Shown here piece after piece: positions 1 to 12,407 of a stretch of DNA of 64,000 nt; the first letter of the stretch is position 1; every line of letters begins with the position of its first letter. Both the position numbers and the translations under genes were made by a program. The DNA is from Kitasatospora sp. MAA4. GTDB taxonomy: Bacteria; Actinomycetota; Actinomycetes; Streptomycetales; Streptomycetaceae. The notes under the pieces were generated by a model. That model did no database searches, was not told the origin of the DNA, and saw only the letters and a program-made list of their open reading frames with translations. The stretch lies in assembly GCF_029893355.1 (NCBI RefSeq), contig NZ_JARZAI010000010.1:124001-188000 (forward strand), in the 5' to 3' direction.

Positions 1-995
1 GCACGATCGGCGACGGCTGGATCTCCTCCCAGGGGCCGTACGTCCAGCGGTTCGAGAAGGCCTTCGCGCAGTACAACGGAAGCGCGCACGGCGTCGCCTG
101 CTCCTCCGGCACAGCGGCCCTGACGCTGGCTCTGCGGGCGCTGGGCATCGGCCCCGGCGACGAGGTGATCGTCCCCGAGTTCACCATGATCGCCTCGGCC
201 TGGGCCGTCACCTACACCGGCGCGACGCCGGTCTTCGTCGACTGCGCGGACGACCTGAACATGGACGTCGCGCGGATCGAGGAGAAGATCACGCCCCGGA
301 CGAAGGCGATCATGCCCGTCCACGTGTACGGGCGGCGGTGCGACATGGACGCGATCATGGACCTCGCGTTCCAGTACAACCTGCGGGTGGTGGAGGACTC
401 CGCCGAGGCGCACGGCGTCCGGCCGGTGGGCGACATCGCCTGCTACTCGCTCTTCGCCAACAAGATCATCACGGCCGGCGAGGGCGGCATCTGCCTCACC
501 GACGACCCCCGCCTGGCCGGCCAGCTGGCCCACCTGCGGGCGATGGCCTTCACCACCGACCACAGCTTCGTGCACAAGAAGCTCGCCTACAACTTCCGCA
601 TGACGGCCATGCAGGCGGCCGTCGCACTGGCCCAGGTGGAGCGGCTCGACGAGATCCTGGCCGCCCGCAAGGAGATCGAGCGGCGCTACGACGAGGGGCT
701 GGCGGACGTCCCCGGCGTCACCCTGATGCCGGCCCGCGACGTGCTGTGGATGTACGACCTGCGCGCCGAGCGGCGCGAGGAGCTGCGCGCGTACCTGACC
801 CGCGAGGGCATCGAGACGCGGCTGTTCTTCAAGCCGATGAGCCGTCAGCCCGGCTACCTGGACCCGGTCTGGCCCTCGCTCAACGCCAACCGGTTCGCCG
901 AGGACGGGCTCTACCTGCCGACGTACACCGGGCTGACCGCCGCCGACCAGGAGTACATCACCGGGAAGGTCCGCGCCTTCTACGGCGCGGTCTGA
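1..995 (+). CDS. fscMII: DegT/DnrJ/EryC1-type nucleotide-sugar aminotransferase, 5' truncated by the window
   Basis: This PLP-dependent aminotransferase is open in frame from base 3, so its N-terminus lies before the window. Family hallmarks are visible: GDGWISSQG near the visible start, the CSSGTAAL cofactor-phosphate region, VEDSAEAHG with the PLP-ring Asp, and SLFANKIITAGEGG with the Schiff-base Lys. The sequence resembles GDP-perosamine synthases, the subgroup that contains the mycosamine aminotransferases of polyene clusters (AmphDII/NysDII). The inferred role is 3-amination of GDP-3-keto-6-deoxymannose to GDP-mycosamine. It ends 30 bp before the P450 gene on the same strand, which fits a tailoring operon. 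Membership of the sugar aminotransferase family is firm. The exact sugar is inferred from context. Confidence 0.85.
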   Translation, partial: TIGDGWISSQGPYVQRFEKAFAQYNGSAHGVACSSGTAALTLALRALGIGPGDEVIVPEFTMIASAWAVTYTGATPVFVDCADDLNMDVARIEEKITPRTKAIMPVHVYGRRCDMDAIMDLAFQYNLRVVEDSAEAHGVRPVGDIACYSLFANKIITAGEGGICLTDDPRLAGQLAHLRAMAFTTDHSFVHKKLAYNFRMTAMQAAVALAQVERLDEILAARKEIERRYDEGLADVPGVTLMPARDVLWMYDLRAERREELRAYLTREGIETRLFFKPMSRQPGYLDPVWPSLNANRFAEDGLYLPTYTGLTAADQEYITGKVRAFYGAV

Positions 996-1025
996 GCCGC
1001 AACCATCGAGAGAGACGTGGAAGAC

Positions 1026-2213
1026 ATGACGAGCAGCGAACCCCCTGTGGTCGACTTCCCGCTGCGCAGGCCAGGTGAGGCCTTCCCGCCTCCCCGCTAC
1101 CAGGACTACCGGGGGCGCGAGGGGCTCGTGGTCTCCTACCTGCCCAACGGGAACAAGGCCTGGCTGGTCACCCGGCACGAGGACGTCCGGGCCGTGCTGA
1201 CCAGCCGGAAGATCAGCTCCAACCCCGACCACCCGGGCTTCCCCAACATCAGCGACACCATGGGCGTGCCGCGCCAGGAGCAGATCCCGGGCTGGTTCGT
1301 CGGTCTCGACTCGCCCGAGCACGACCGCTTCCGCAAGGCGCTGATCCCGGAGTTCACCGTCCGCCGGGTGCGCGAGATGCGTCCGGCGATCGAGCGCACG
1401 GTGGAGATGCGGATCGACGCGATGCTGGCCGCGGGCGACCGTGCCGACCTGGTCGCGGACTTCGCGCTCCCGGTGCCCTCGCTGGTGATCTCCTCGCTGC
1501 TCGGCGTGCCGCCGGCCGACCGGGAGTTCTTCGAGTCGCGCACCCGCACCCTGGTGGCCATCCGCGCCTCGACCGACCAGCAGCGCGACACCGCCACCAA
1601 GGAACTGCTGCGCTACATCAACCGCCTGGTGGCCATCAAGGTGCAGTGGCCCGGCGACGACCTGATCAGCCGGCTGCTGGCCACCGGCACGCTCGATGCC
1701 CAGGAGCTGCCGGGGGTGCTGATCCTGCTGCTGATCGCGGGTCACGAGACCACCGCCAACAACATCGCGCTCGGGGTGATGACGCTGCTGCAGAACCCGC
1801 AGTGGATCGGCGACGACCGCGCCGTCGAGGAGAGCCTGCGGTTCCACTCGGTCGCCGACCTGGTGTCGCTGCGGGTGGCGATCGAGGACGTGGAGATCTC
1901 CGGGCAGCTGGTACGGGCGGGCGAGGGCATCATCCCGCTGGTCGCCGCCGCCAACCACGACACCTCCGCCTTCGCCTGCCCGCACCTCTTCGACCCGGCG
2001 CGCGCCGAGCGCCAGCACGTGGCGTTCGGCTACGGCGTGCACCAGTGCCTGGGCCAGAACCTGGTCCGGGTCGAGATGGAGATCGCCTACCGCAAGCTCT
2101 TCGAGCGGATCCCGAGCCTGCGGCTCGCGGTGCCGGTCGAGGAGCTGCCCTTCAAGTACGACGGTGTGCTGTGCGGCCTGCACGAGCTGCCGGTGAGCTG
2201 GCAGGAGAGCTGA
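1026..2213 (+). CDS. fscP: Cytochrome P450, polyene tailoring type
   Basis: A soluble bacterial class I P450 of 395 aa. The I-helix oxygen-activation motif AGHETT is at residues 238-243, the K-helix ExxR is E269-R272, and the haem-ligand loop FGYGVHQCLGQ places the axial Cys at 341. The closest family known to me is the NysN/AmphN/PimG/FscP group, which oxidises a macrolactone methyl branch to a carboxylate. That role is an inference here, because the module that inserts the methyl is not in the window. Its ferredoxin partner starts 2 bp after its stop. The ATG at 1026 is preferred because the protein then starts MTSSEPPVVDFPLRR as expected; a GTG at 1017 is an alternative behind a purine-rich GAGAGA. 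Confidence 0.9.
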   Translation: MTSSEPPVVDFPLRRPGEAFPPPRYQDYRGREGLVVSYLPNGNKAWLVTRHEDVRAVLTSRKISSNPDHPGFPNISDTMGVPRQEQIPGWFVGLDSPEHDRFRKALIPEFTVRRVREMRPAIERTVEMRIDAMLAAGDRADLVADFALPVPSLVISSLLGVPPADREFFESRTRTLVAIRASTDQQRDTATKELLRYINRLVAIKVQWPGDDLISRLLATGTLDAQELPGVLILLLIAGHETTANNIALGVMTLLQNPQWIGDDRAVEESLRFHSVADLVSLRVAIEDVEISGQLVRAGEGIIPLVAAANHDTSAFACPHLFDPARAERQHVAFGYGVHQCLGQNLVRVEMEIAYRKLFERIPSLRLAVPVEELPFKYDGVLCGLHELPVSWQES

Positions 2214-2215
2214 TC

Positions 2216-2410
2216 ATGCATGTCACCGTGGCCGCCGACCGCTGCGTCGGCGCGGGCCAGTGCGTCCTCAACGCGCCGGAGGTGTTCGACCAGGGCGACG
2301 ACGGGCTGGTCACCGTCCTGCGCGAGCGGCCGGCCCCCGAGGAGGCCGCCGCCGTCCGGCTGGCCGGCACGCTCTGCCCCTCGCGCTCCATCACCATCCA
2401 TCAGGACTGA
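2216..2410 (+). CDS. fscFE: Small [3Fe-4S]-type ferredoxin, redox partner of the adjacent P450
   Basis: A 64-aa acidic ferredoxin with the pattern C10-x5-C16 followed by C54-Pro (CVGAGQC and LCPS). The three cluster cysteines, with Ala/Gly in place of the usual second cysteine, are typical of the single [3Fe-4S] ferredoxins paired with actinomycete P450s. It begins 2 bp after the P450 stop, with an AGGAG ribosome site inside the P450 3' end, so the two are translationally linked. It should pass electrons from a housekeeping ferredoxin reductase to FscP; no reductase gene is present in the window. Confidence 0.92.
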   Translation: MHVTVAADRCVGAGQCVLNAPEVFDQGDDGLVTVLRERPAPEEAAAVRLAGTLCPSRSITIHQD

Positions 2411-2424
2411 GAGGACCGGCTCCC

Positions 2425-3183
2425 TTGACCATCGCCAGTGCCCTGTGGCTGCGACGCTTCCACCCGGCCCCCGACAGCCCCGTCCGGCTGGTGTGCTTCC
2501 CGCACGCCGGCGGCTCCGCCCCCTTCTTCCACCCCGTCTCGGCGCACTTCGCCCCCCGGGTGGACGTGATCTCCCTTCAGTACCCCGGACGGCAGGACCG
2601 GCGGCGCGAGCCCTGCGTCGAGTCCCTGCACACGCTGGCCGACCTGGTCACCGACGAGCTGCTCACCCTGGACGAGCGGCCCACCGTCTTCTTCGGCCAC
2701 AGCATGGGCGCCACGCTGGCCTTCGAGACGGCCTGGCGACTGGAGCAGAAGGGCCGGTGCGCGCCGAAGGCGGTCATCGCCTCCGGGCGGCGCGGCCCCT
2801 CGACCACCCGGCTGGAGACCGTGCACCACCGCGACGACGACGGCATCCTCAGCGAGCTGCGCCTGCTCAACGGCACGAACCCGCAGCTGCTGGGCGACGA
2901 GGAGATCGTCCGGATGGCGATGCCGGCGATCCGCGGCGACTACCGCGCGATCGAGAGCTACCGCTGCGAGGCCGACCGCCGGCTGCGCTGCCCGATCACC
3001 GTGCTGACCGGCGAGTCCGACCCCCGCACCTCGCTCGCCGAGGCGCAGGCCTGGAGCGTCCACACCGAGGGCGCGTTCCGGCTGGAGGTGTTCAGCGGCG
3101 GCCACTTCTTCATCGCCGACCACCAGGCCGCGGTGAACCGGGAGATCTCGCGCGAACTCGGCCTGGAACTCGGCCTGGAATGA
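2425..3183 (+). CDS. fscTE: Type II thioesterase (editing TE of the PKS)
   Basis: An alpha/beta-hydrolase of 252 aa. The nucleophile motif GHSMG has Ser93, the acid is Asp199 (TGESD) and the base is His227 (GGHFF). The early CFPHAGG motif is characteristic of type II thioesterases of modular PKS/NRPS systems, which hydrolyse misloaded or decarboxylated acyl groups from carrier proteins. The start is a TTG at 2425, because the upstream GAGAGGA at 2409-2415 is well spaced and no ATG/GTG fits the conserved N-terminus. Its stop lies inside an ATGA overlap (3180-3183) next to pabAB, which suggests coupled translation. Confidence 0.9.
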   Translation: MTIASALWLRRFHPAPDSPVRLVCFPHAGGSAPFFHPVSAHFAPRVDVISLQYPGRQDRRREPCVESLHTLADLVTDELLTLDERPTVFFGHSMGATLAFETAWRLEQKGRCAPKAVIASGRRGPSTTRLETVHHRDDDGILSELRLLNGTNPQLLGDEEIVRMAMPAIRGDYRAIESYRCEADRRLRCPITVLTGESDPRTSLAEAQAWSVHTEGAFRLEVFSGGHFFIADHQAAVNREISRELGLELGLE

Positions 3184-3194
3184 GGGACTCCGCG

Positions 3195-5300
<2,106 letters not shown>

Positions 5301-5363
5301 GGCTTTCCCGGCGGGCATCGGCCGAGCATGGAGCGGAAGCCGCCCAGTGATCTCCGGGGAGTA

Positions 5364-8300
5364 ATGGTGTCCGTCCGCAGCGATGACCAGGTGACCGATT
5401 TGGACGCTGGGCTCGAGGGGCTCACGCTGCCGGGGGTCTTCGCGGCCGCCGTGAGCGCGGCGCCGGACGCCGTCGCCCTCGTCGACGGCGAGCGATCGCG
5501 GACCTGGCGCCAGTGGCAGGCGGAGGTCGACGCGCTGGCCCGCGGGTTGCAGGAACTCGGGGTCGGCGTCGGCGAGGTGGTCGCGGTCCAGCTGCCGAAC
5601 TGCTGGGAGTTCCAGAGCCTGCACCTGGCCGTCGCGGCCGTCGGCGCCGTCCTGTTGCCCGTTCACCAGGGCCACGGCAGCGCCGACGTGCGTGCGCTGC
5701 TCGAGCGGGTGAGCCCGGTGCTGGTGGTGCTGCCGAGCGACTCGCCGCACGCGGCGGACCAGGGGCGCGCGCTGTGCGAGGCGCTGCCCTCGGTGCTGGC
5801 CGTGCTGGTCGCGGGCGAGGGCGGCGGTGTCGACCGGCTGCTGGCGCGGTGGCTGGGCAGCGCGCCGCACCCGGTCGACGTCCGGCCGCAGATGCCGTTC
5901 GTGCTGATCCCGTCCTCCGGGACCACCTCGGCACGGCCGAAGATCTGCCTGCACAGCCACGACGGCCTGCTCTCGAACACCTCGGCCGTCACGGCGCAGG
6001 CCGCCGACGCCTTCGCCGAGGCGGTCCTCACGGCCTGCCCGCTGACCCACCTGTTCGGCCTCCAGTCGCTGCACTCCGCGCTCTTCCGCTCCTGCCGCCA
6101 GGTGCTGCTGCGCAGCTGGGACCCCGACCGCTTCCTCGACCTGGCCCGGGTCGCCAACCCCAGCGCGGTCTTCGCCGTGCCCGCCCAACTGCACGACATC
6201 GTGGGGAGGTTGGCCGAAACGCGGCAGCCCGCCGGGTTCCGTCCGGTGGAGGTGCGGACCGCCGGCGCGGCGATCCCCGGCGCGCTGGTCGCGCAGGTCC
6301 GCGAGGCGCTGGACACCAGCCTGGTGGTGGTCTGGGGGATGTCCGAACTCGGCACCGGCACCTGCACGGTGGCCGCGGACCCCGCCGACGTGGCCGCCCG
6401 CAGCGTCGGACGGCCGACCCGCGGCGCGCGGGTCAGGATCGTCGGTGAGGACGGCGCGCCCTGCCCGGCGGGCGGCTCGGGCGAGTTGCAGTACCGCAGC
6501 CCTGGCATGTTCCTCGGCTACTACGGCGAACCGGAGTTGACCCGGTCGGCGCTGACGGCGGACGGCTGGCTGCGCACCGGCGATCTGGCGAGCCTGGACG
6601 AGGACGGCCGGGTGCGCTTCGACGGGCGCTCGGCCGAGCTGATCAACGTCGGCGGACGGAAGTTCAACGCCACCGAGATCCAGCGCCTGCTGGCCGACCT
6701 GCCCGGCATCGGCCCGCTGGCCGTGGTCGGCCTGCGCGACCAGCGGCTCGGGGAGCTGCCCTGCCTGGTCGTCACCGGCCGGGCGAGCGCGGAGATCGGC
6801 CTCACCCGGGTGACGTCCTTCCTGCGCGAGCGCGGGGTGGCCGACTACAAGATCCCGCTGGAGCTGGTGACGGTCGGCGAGCTGCCGCGCACGCCCGCGG
6901 GCAAGCTGCACCGGCGGGCGCTGGAGGCGCTGCTCGCGAGCGGCGCCGTCCGGGCGGGCGCCCCCGCTGCGCCCGGCCGGTGGGCGGGGAGCTTCGGCGA
7001 GGCGCTCGACCTGGTCCGGGACTGCGTCGCGGCCGTGCTGGGTCCGTCCGCGGCAGCCGCGGTGTCTGCGGCGTCTGCACCGATCAGGCCCGGGGCCACC
7101 TTTCGCAGCCATGGCCTGGACTCCATCCTGAGCATCCGGCTGCGCAATCTGCTGGTCGAGGCGACCGGGCTGGCGCTGCCGGTCAGCCTGGCCTTCGACG
7201 CGCCCACGCCGGCCGCGGTCGCCCGACTGCTGACCGGGCAGACGGACCTCGAGGACGTGGGTGTCCAGGGCGCGGCGGACGAGCCGGTGGCCATCATCGG
7301 AATGGCCTGCCGGCTGCCCGGCGGGGTGAGCTCCCCGGACGAGCTGTGGACGCTGCTCGCCGACGGGACCGACGCGATCTCCGGTTTCCCGACAGACCGC
7401 GGCTGGGACCTGGAGCAGCTGTTCCACGACGACCCCGAGCACCTGGGCACCTCGTACGCCCGGGAGGGCGGCTTCCTGCACGACGCGGCCCACTTCGACG
7501 CCGCCTTCTTCGGGCTCTCCCGGCGCGAGGCGCTGGCGACCGATCCGCAGCAGCGGCTGCTCCTGGAGACGGCCTGGGAGGCGCTGGAGCAGGCCGGGAT
7601 CGTCCCGGACACCCTGCACGGCAGCCGCACCGGCGTCTTCACCGGCGCGATGTACCACGACTACGCCGCGGACGCGCTGTCCGCGGCGGACGAGTTGGAG
7701 GGGCTGATGACGATCGGCACGGCCGGCAGCGCGCTGGCCGGGCGGATCTCCTACACCTTCGGGCTCGTGGGCCCCGCGCTGACCGTGGACACCGCCTGCT
7801 CCTCCTCGCTCGTCGCCCTCCACCTGGCCTGCCAGTCGCTGCGCTCGGGCGAGTCCTCGCTCGCGCTGGCGGGCGGCGTCGCGGTGATGGCCACACCGAC
7901 CTCGTTCGTGGAGTTCTCCCGGCTGCGCGGGCTCGCCCGCGACGGCCGGTGCAAGTCCTTCGCGGACGCCGCCGACGGCGCCGGCTGGTCGGAGGGCGTC
8001 GGCCTGCTGGTGCTCGAGCGGCTGAGCGACGCGCGACGCAACGGGCACGAGGTGCTGGCGGTGGTGCGCGGGTCGGCCGTCAACCAGGACGGCGCGTCCA
8101 ACGGTCTCACCGCGCCCAACGGCCCGGCCCAGCGACGCGTGATCCGGCAGGCGTTGGCGAGCGCGGGTCTGTCGGCGGCCGACGTGGACGCGGTGGAGGC
8201 GCACGGGACGGGGACGAGGCTGGGCGACCCGATCGAGGCGCAGGCGCTGCTGGCGACCTACGGGCAGGAAAGGCAACACCCTTTGTGGCTGGGCTCGGTG

Positions 8301-10454
8301 AAGTCCAACATCGGGCACACCCAGGCGGCGGCCGGTGTGGCGGGGGTGATCAAGACGGTGCTGGCGATGCGGCACGGTGTGCTGCCGCGCACGCTGCACG
8401 TGGACGAGCCGTCCTCTCGGGTGGACTGGTCCGCCGGGTCGGTGGAGCTGCTGACGCAGGCCCGCCCGTGGCCCCGGGAGGAGGGGCGGACCCGGCGGGC
8501 GGGGGTGTCCTCGTTCGGGATCAGCGGGACCAACGCCCACGTGATCCTGGAGGAGGCTTCCGCTGAGGTGGTGGAGACGGTGGAGGCGGACGGCGTCGTC
8601 CCGCTGGTGCTGTCCGCACGCAGCGGGCCCGCGCTGCGCGCGCAGGCCCGTCGGGTCGCCGCGCGGCTGGCGGCGCGGCCCGGGCTGTCCGTCCGCGACG
8701 TCGGCCTCTCGCTGGCCACCACCCGCGCGGTGCACGACCACGGCAGCGTCGTCATCGGCCGGGACCGGGAGGAGTTGGTGGCCGCACTGGCGGCGCTCGG
8801 CGCGGACGAGGGCGCGGCGGGGAGCGTCCAGGAGCGCACCGGCAGCGGGGCGTTGGCGTTCGTCTTCACCGGGCAGGGCAGCCAGCGGCTCGGCATGGGA
8901 CGTGAACTCGCCCACGCGTTCCCGGTGTTCGCGGAGGCACTGGACGAAGTCCGGGCAGCGCTGGACCCGTTGCTGGACCGGACGCTCGACTCGGTGATGT
9001 GGGCCGACCCCGACGCAGCCGATGGCGGGCTGCTGGACCGTACCGGGTACGCGCAGCCCGCGCTGTTCGCCTTCGAGGTCGCGCTGTTCCGGCTCTTCGA
9101 GTCCTGGGGTGTGCTGCCCGACCTGCTGGCGGGCCACTCGGTCGGCGAGATCGCCGCCGCGCACGTGGCCGGGGTGCTCTCGCTGCCGGACGCCTGCGCA
9201 CTGGTGGCCGCGCGGGGCCGGCTGATGCAGGCAATGCCGGCGGGCGGCGCGATGCTGGCGGTGCAGGCGTCGGAGGAGGAAGTCCTCCCGCTGCTGAGTG
9301 AGTTCGTCTCGCTCGCGGCGGTCAACGGCCCGCGCTCGGTCGTCCTCTCGGGCGCGGCGCAGCCGCTCGCGGACCTGGCCGAGCAGCTCGCCGCCGCCGG
9401 GCACCGGACCAAGCGGCTCGCGGTCAGCCACGCCTTCCACTCGCCACTGATGACCCCGATGCTGGCCGAATTCCGGGACGTGGTCAGCACCTTGGCCTTC
9501 GGTGCGCCGACGGCCGTCCCGCTGGTCTCCGGCCTCACCGGCCGCCGCCTGAGCGAGCAGGAGGCGCGCGACCCCGACTACTGGGTGCGGCAGGTGCGCG
9601 AGCCCGTCCGCCTCCTGGACGCCGTGCAGCATTTGCGGAGCGAACGGGTCGACACCTTCCTGGAGTTGGGCCCGGCCGCCGCGCTCACGCCGATGATCGA
9701 CGAGTGCCTGGCCGACTCCGGTGCGGCCGTGATCCCCACCGCTGAGGGGGAGGGCGAGGAGCCGGCGGCCGTGCTCACGGCGGTCGGACGGCTGCACCTG
9801 CGCGGGGTGCCCGTCGCGTGGGGGGCGGTCCTGCCCGGGGCGCGGCCGGTCGCACTGCCCACCTACCCGTTCCAGCGCGAGGCGTACTGGCTCGCCGCCG
9901 GACTCCGCACGGCCGGGGTGGATGCCTCTCTCGAACAGCCCTCCCTGGTAGGCCGGTTGGCTACTCTGGGCGAGGACGAGCAGGAGGCCGTCCTGCTGCG
10001 CCTGGTCCTGACGCAGACCGAGGCCGCCCTCGGCGGGCGCCCGCTGAGCGACGCCGACGCCGTCCAGCCGTTCTCGGGCCTGGGCGTCAACTCGGTGAAC
10101 GCCATCGAGCTGCGCAACCGGATCATCGCGGCCACCGGCCTGCGGCTGCCCGCCACGCTGGTGTTCGACCACCCGACTCCCGCCGCCGTCGTCCGGCTCG
10201 TCCGGACCGTTTGGGCCGAACTCGCCGACCGTGGGGCGCAGTCGGCGCCGCGGCCGCGGTCCGCCGATGAGCTGCTGGACGCGCTGGAACGGCTGCTCGC
10301 GGCGGGCGAGGGCGTCGAGGCGGACACCGCCGCCCGGCTCAGGAGCCTCGCGCGGCAGTGGGCACCGGCCCCGGCCGTCGCCGACGGCGGCGTCGACCTC
10401 GACGGCGCCACGGACGAGGACCTCTTCCGCCTGATGGACGGCGCCAACGGCTGA
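5364..10454 (+). CDS. fscA: PKS loading protein and module 1: acyl-AMP ligase-ACP-KS-AT-ACP
   Basis: A 1696-aa protein that activates the aromatic starter and performs the first extension. Residues about 20-510 form an adenylate-forming ligase (A3-like [21 protein letters not shown], and PAGKLHRR with the catalytic Lys), inferred to load PABA because pabAB is adjacent. ACP1 carries its phosphopantetheine Ser at about 587 (GLDSI). KS1 (about 639-1065) has VDTACSSS and the HGTGT and NIGH histidines. The AT has GHSVGE and HAFH, which predict malonyl-CoA. There is no KR or DH, so the aryl ketone is left unreduced, as in candicidin. ACP2 has Ser1577 in GVNSV, with Asn replacing the usual Asp. The C-terminal acidic segment resembles a docking tail. 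GTG 5367, 5 nt after GGGGAG, is an alternative start to ATG 5364; a further in-frame ATG at 5328 has no ribosome site. Confidence 0.93.
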   Translation: MVSVRSDDQVTDLDAGLEGLTLPGVFAAAVSAAPDAVALVDGERSRTWRQWQAEVDALARGLQELGVGVGEVVAVQLPNCWEFQSLHLAVAAVGAVLLPVHQGHGSADVRALLERVSPVLVVLPSDSPHAADQGRALCEALPSVLAVLVAGEGGGVDRLLARWLGSAPHPVDVRPQMPFVLIPSSGTTSARPKICLHSHDGLLSNTSAVTAQAADAFAEAVLTACPLTHLFGLQSLHSALFRSCRQVLLRSWDPDRFLDLARVANPSAVFAVPAQLHDIVGRLAETRQPAGFRPVEVRTAGAAIPGALVAQVREALDTSLVVVWGMSELGTGTCTVAADPADVAARSVGRPTRGARVRIVGEDGAPCPAGGSGELQYRSPGMFLGYYGEPELTRSALTADGWLRTGDLASLDEDGRVRFDGRSAELINVGGRKFNATEIQRLLADLPGIGPLAVVGLRDQRLGELPCLVVTGRASAEIGLTRVTSFLRERGVADYKIPLELVTVGELPRTPAGKLHRRALEALLASGAVRAGAPAAPGRWAGSFGEALDLVRDCVAAVLGPSAAAAVSAASAPIRPGATFRSHGLDSILSIRLRNLLVEATGLALPVSLAFDAPTPAAVARLLTGQTDLEDVGVQGAADEPVAIIGMACRLPGGVSSPDELWTLLADGTDAISGFPTDRGWDLEQLFHDDPEHLGTSYAREGGFLHDAAHFDAAFFGLSRREALATDPQQRLLLETAWEALEQAGIVPDTLHGSRTGVFTGAMYHDYAADALSAADELEGLMTIGTAGSALAGRISYTFGLVGPALTVDTACSSSLVALHLACQSLRSGESSLALAGGVAVMATPTSFVEFSRLRGLARDGRCKSFADAADGAGWSEGVGLLVLERLSDARRNGHEVLAVVRGSAVNQDGASNGLTAPNGPAQRRVIRQALASAGLSAADVDAVEAHGTGTRLGDPIEAQALLATYGQERQHPLWLGSVKSNIGHTQAAAGVAGVIKTVLAMRHGVLPRTLHVDEPSSRVDWSAGSVELLTQARPWPREEGRTRRAGVSSFGISGTNAHVILEEASAEVVETVEADGVVPLVLSARSGPALRAQARRVAARLAARPGLSVRDVGLSLATTRAVHDHGSVVIGRDREELVAALAALGADEGAAGSVQERTGSGALAFVFTGQGSQRLGMGRELAHAFPVFAEALDEVRAALDPLLDRTLDSVMWADPDAADGGLLDRTGYAQPALFAFEVALFRLFESWGVLPDLLAGHSVGEIAAAHVAGVLSLPDACALVAARGRLMQAMPAGGAMLAVQASEEEVLPLLSEFVSLAAVNGPRSVVLSGAAQPLADLAEQLAAAGHRTKRLAVSHAFHSPLMTPMLAEFRDVVSTLAFGAPTAVPLVSGLTGRRLSEQEARDPDYWVRQVREPVRLLDAVQHLRSERVDTFLELGPAAALTPMIDECLADSGAAVIPTAEGEGEEPAAVLTAVGRLHLRGVPVAWGAVLPGARPVALPTYPFQREAYWLAAGLRTAGVDASLEQPSLVGRLATLGEDEQEAVLLRLVLTQTEAALGGRPLSDADAVQPFSGLGVNSVNAIELRNRIIAATGLRLPATLVFDHPTPAAVVRLVRTVWAELADRGAQSAPRPRSADELLDALERLLAAGEGVEADTAARLRSLARQWAPAPAVADGGVDLDGATDEDLFRLMDGANG

Positions 10455-10512
10455 TGTCCGCCACTGAGTTGGACAGGCCCTCTCTCTGCCTCTGGACTGT
10501 AGGAGATCACCC

Positions 10513-11511
10513 ATGACCAGGCTCACCGCACCTCCCCCGTCGGAGGTCATGATCGAGGCCCACGAGGTGAGCAAGGTGTACGGCACCGTGCGCGCGCTGG
10601 ACTCCGTGAGCATCTCGGCGCGCCGAGGGACCGTGCTGGCCCTGCTCGGCCACAACGGCGCGGGCAAGACCACCCTGGTCGGCATCCTCACCGCCGCCCT
10701 GCCGCCCACCTCGGGACGGGCCGCCGTCGCCGGGTTCGACGTCGCCAGCCGGCCCCGGGAGATCCGTCAACGCATAGGCCTCACCGGCCAGTTCGCCTCG
10801 GTCGACGGCCAGCTGAGTGGACGGGAGAACCTCGTCCTGCTGGCCCGGCTGCTCGGCGCCGGCCGCAAGGCCGCCCGAGCCCGGGCCGACGAGCTGCTGG
10901 AGCTGTTCGCGCTCGGCGAGGTCGCGACCCGCCGGGCCCAGACCTACTCCGGCGGCCTGCGCAGGCGCCTCGACCTCGCCGCGAGCCTGGTCGGCCACCC
11001 GGAGGTGATCTTCCTGGACGAGCCGACCACCGGCCTCGACCCGTCCAGCCGGATCAACCTCTGGGAGATCGTGGAGGGCCTGGTGGCCGAGGGCACCACC
11101 GTCCTGCTCACCACCCAGTACCTGGACGAGGCCGACCGGTTGGCGGACTCGATCACCGTACTGTCCTCCGGAGCCGTGATCGCCAGCGGCACCGCGGCGG
11201 AGCTCAAGGCCAGTGTCGGCCAGCGCACCGTGACCGTCACCCTCGACGGCGCCGACGATCCGGCCCTCGCCGTGGCTGCTCTGCGCGAGGCCGCCATGGA
11301 GCCGGTGACGGGCCGCCAGGACGGCGCGATCGTCATCCCGATCGCGGCCTCGCGGGACATCGCGGCCGTGGTCAGGGCCCTGGACAACGTCGGGATCGAG
11401 GCCGCCGAGCTGTCCTTCGGCGAACCGAGCCTCGACGACGTCTACCTCACCCTGGCCGAGCAGCCCGCCCGGCTCGCCTCCCCGTCCCTCGCCCTGGGAG
11501 CAACCGTATGA
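10513..11511 (+). CDS. fscTI: ABC transporter ATP-binding protein, DrrA-like exporter
   Basis: A 332-aa nucleotide-binding subunit. Walker A is GHNGAGKTT (46-54), the signature is YSGGLRRRLDLA, and Walker B is VIFLDEP with Asp169/Glu170. The H-loop position reads TTQYLDEAD with Gln, a variant usual in DrrA-type drug exporters. A C-terminal extension after residue about 230 is also DrrA-like. AGGAG lies 7 nt before the ATG. The gene follows fscA by 58 bp and overlaps the permease gene by ATGA, so the pair forms one exporter, most likely for the polyene (self-protection or secretion). Confidence 0.93.
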   Translation: MTRLTAPPPSEVMIEAHEVSKVYGTVRALDSVSISARRGTVLALLGHNGAGKTTLVGILTAALPPTSGRAAVAGFDVASRPREIRQRIGLTGQFASVDGQLSGRENLVLLARLLGAGRKAARARADELLELFALGEVATRRAQTYSGGLRRRLDLAASLVGHPEVIFLDEPTTGLDPSSRINLWEIVEGLVAEGTTVLLTTQYLDEADRLADSITVLSSGAVIASGTAAELKASVGQRTVTVTLDGADDPALAVAALREAAMEPVTGRQDGAIVIPIAASRDIAAVVRALDNVGIEAAELSFGEPSLDDVYLTLAEQPARLASPSLALGATV

Positions 11512-12332
11512 GCGCCACCACCACGACCACCTCAACCCCCAGCATCCCGCAGTGGGACGGCAGTTCGATGTTCCACCAGATCCGGGTACTCACCGGGCGC
11601 TCGCTGCGCGCGCTGGTGACCGACCCGGGCGTGGTGCTGTTCGGGCTGCTGCAACCGGTGATCGTGCTCTTCATGCTGACCCAGGTCTTCAGCAAGATGG
11701 GTCCGCCGCCGCACTTCCCCGCCGGCATCAGCTACCTGGACTTCGTCCTGCCGGCCGTCCTGATCGACAACGCCGTGCAGTCCGCCGTGCAGTCCGGGGT
11801 CGGCCTGGTCGAGGACCTGAAGAACGGGATCGTCGCCCGACTGCGCTCGCTGCCGATCGTCCCCAGCTCGCTGCTGATCGCCCGGAGCATCGCGAACCTG
11901 GTGCGCAGCGCCGTCCAGGCGGTCATCATCCTGGTGCTGGCCGTCACCGTGCTCGGCTACTCGCCGCACGGCGGCCTGGCGCAGGTGGCGGCCTCGGTCG
12001 GGCTGACACTGTTCATCAGCTGGTCGCTCGGCTGGGCGTTCATCGCGGCGGGCGCCTGGCTGCGGCGGGCCGAGCCGATGCAGAACCTCGCGATCATCGC
12101 GGTGCTCCCGATGATGTTCGCCTCCAGCGCCTACATCCCGATCGCCGACCTGCCCGCCTGGCTGGGCGCGGTGGCCCGGGTCAACCCGCTGACGTACGCG
12201 ATCAACGCCACCCGCGCCCTGGCCCTCGGCATCCCCGGCGCCGGTGACGTGCTGCCGGCGCTGCTGTTCGGCGGCATCATCGCCGCGGCAGGCGCAACCC
12301 TCGCCGTCTACGGCTTCCGCCGCCCGATGTAG
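11508..12332 (+). CDS. fscTII: ABC-2 type permease, DrrB-like exporter subunit
   Basis: A 274-aa integral membrane protein with about six hydrophobic segments (approximately 38-58, 78-98, 125-150, 160-185, 195-215 and 245-265). It contains the ABC-2/DrrB motif region VEDLKNGIVARLRSLPI, the cytoplasmic coupling segment of these exporters. The start overlaps the stop of the ATPase gene in an ATGA, so the subunits are translationally coupled. A hairpin terminator follows 20 bp after the stop, which makes this the last gene of the left biosynthetic arm. Confidence 0.93.
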   Translation: MSATTTTTSTPSIPQWDGSSMFHQIRVLTGRSLRALVTDPGVVLFGLLQPVIVLFMLTQVFSKMGPPPHFPAGISYLDFVLPAVLIDNAVQSAVQSGVGLVEDLKNGIVARLRSLPIVPSSLLIARSIANLVRSAVQAVIILVLAVTVLGYSPHGGLAQVAASVGLTLFISWSLGWAFIAAGAWLRRAEPMQNLAIIAVLPMMFASSAYIPIADLPAWLGAVARVNPLTYAINATRALALGIPGAGDVLPALLFGGIIAAAGATLAVYGFRRPM

Positions 12333-12351
12333 CGCCGGATGAGGACCTGAA

Positions 12352-12389
12352 CGGCGGGCACCCCGCTCCCCGCAACCGGGTGCCCGCCG
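12352..12389 (+). terminator. Hairpin terminator after the exporter genes
   Basis: Twelve bases (CGGCGGGCACCC, 12352-12363) are perfectly complementary to 12378-12389 across a 14-nt loop. No U-run follows, as is common for actinomycete terminators. It lies between the permease stop and the next start codon at 12408, and marks the end of the fsc left arm. Confidence 0.75.
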
Positions 12390-12407
12390 GCCGGTACGCT
12401 GCACGAC

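Noticed and set aside
10455..10512. A possible terminator between fscA and the exporter ATPase gene
   Set aside because: Only a 4-bp GTCC/GGAC pairing is seen, too weak to support a terminator; co-transcription is more likely.
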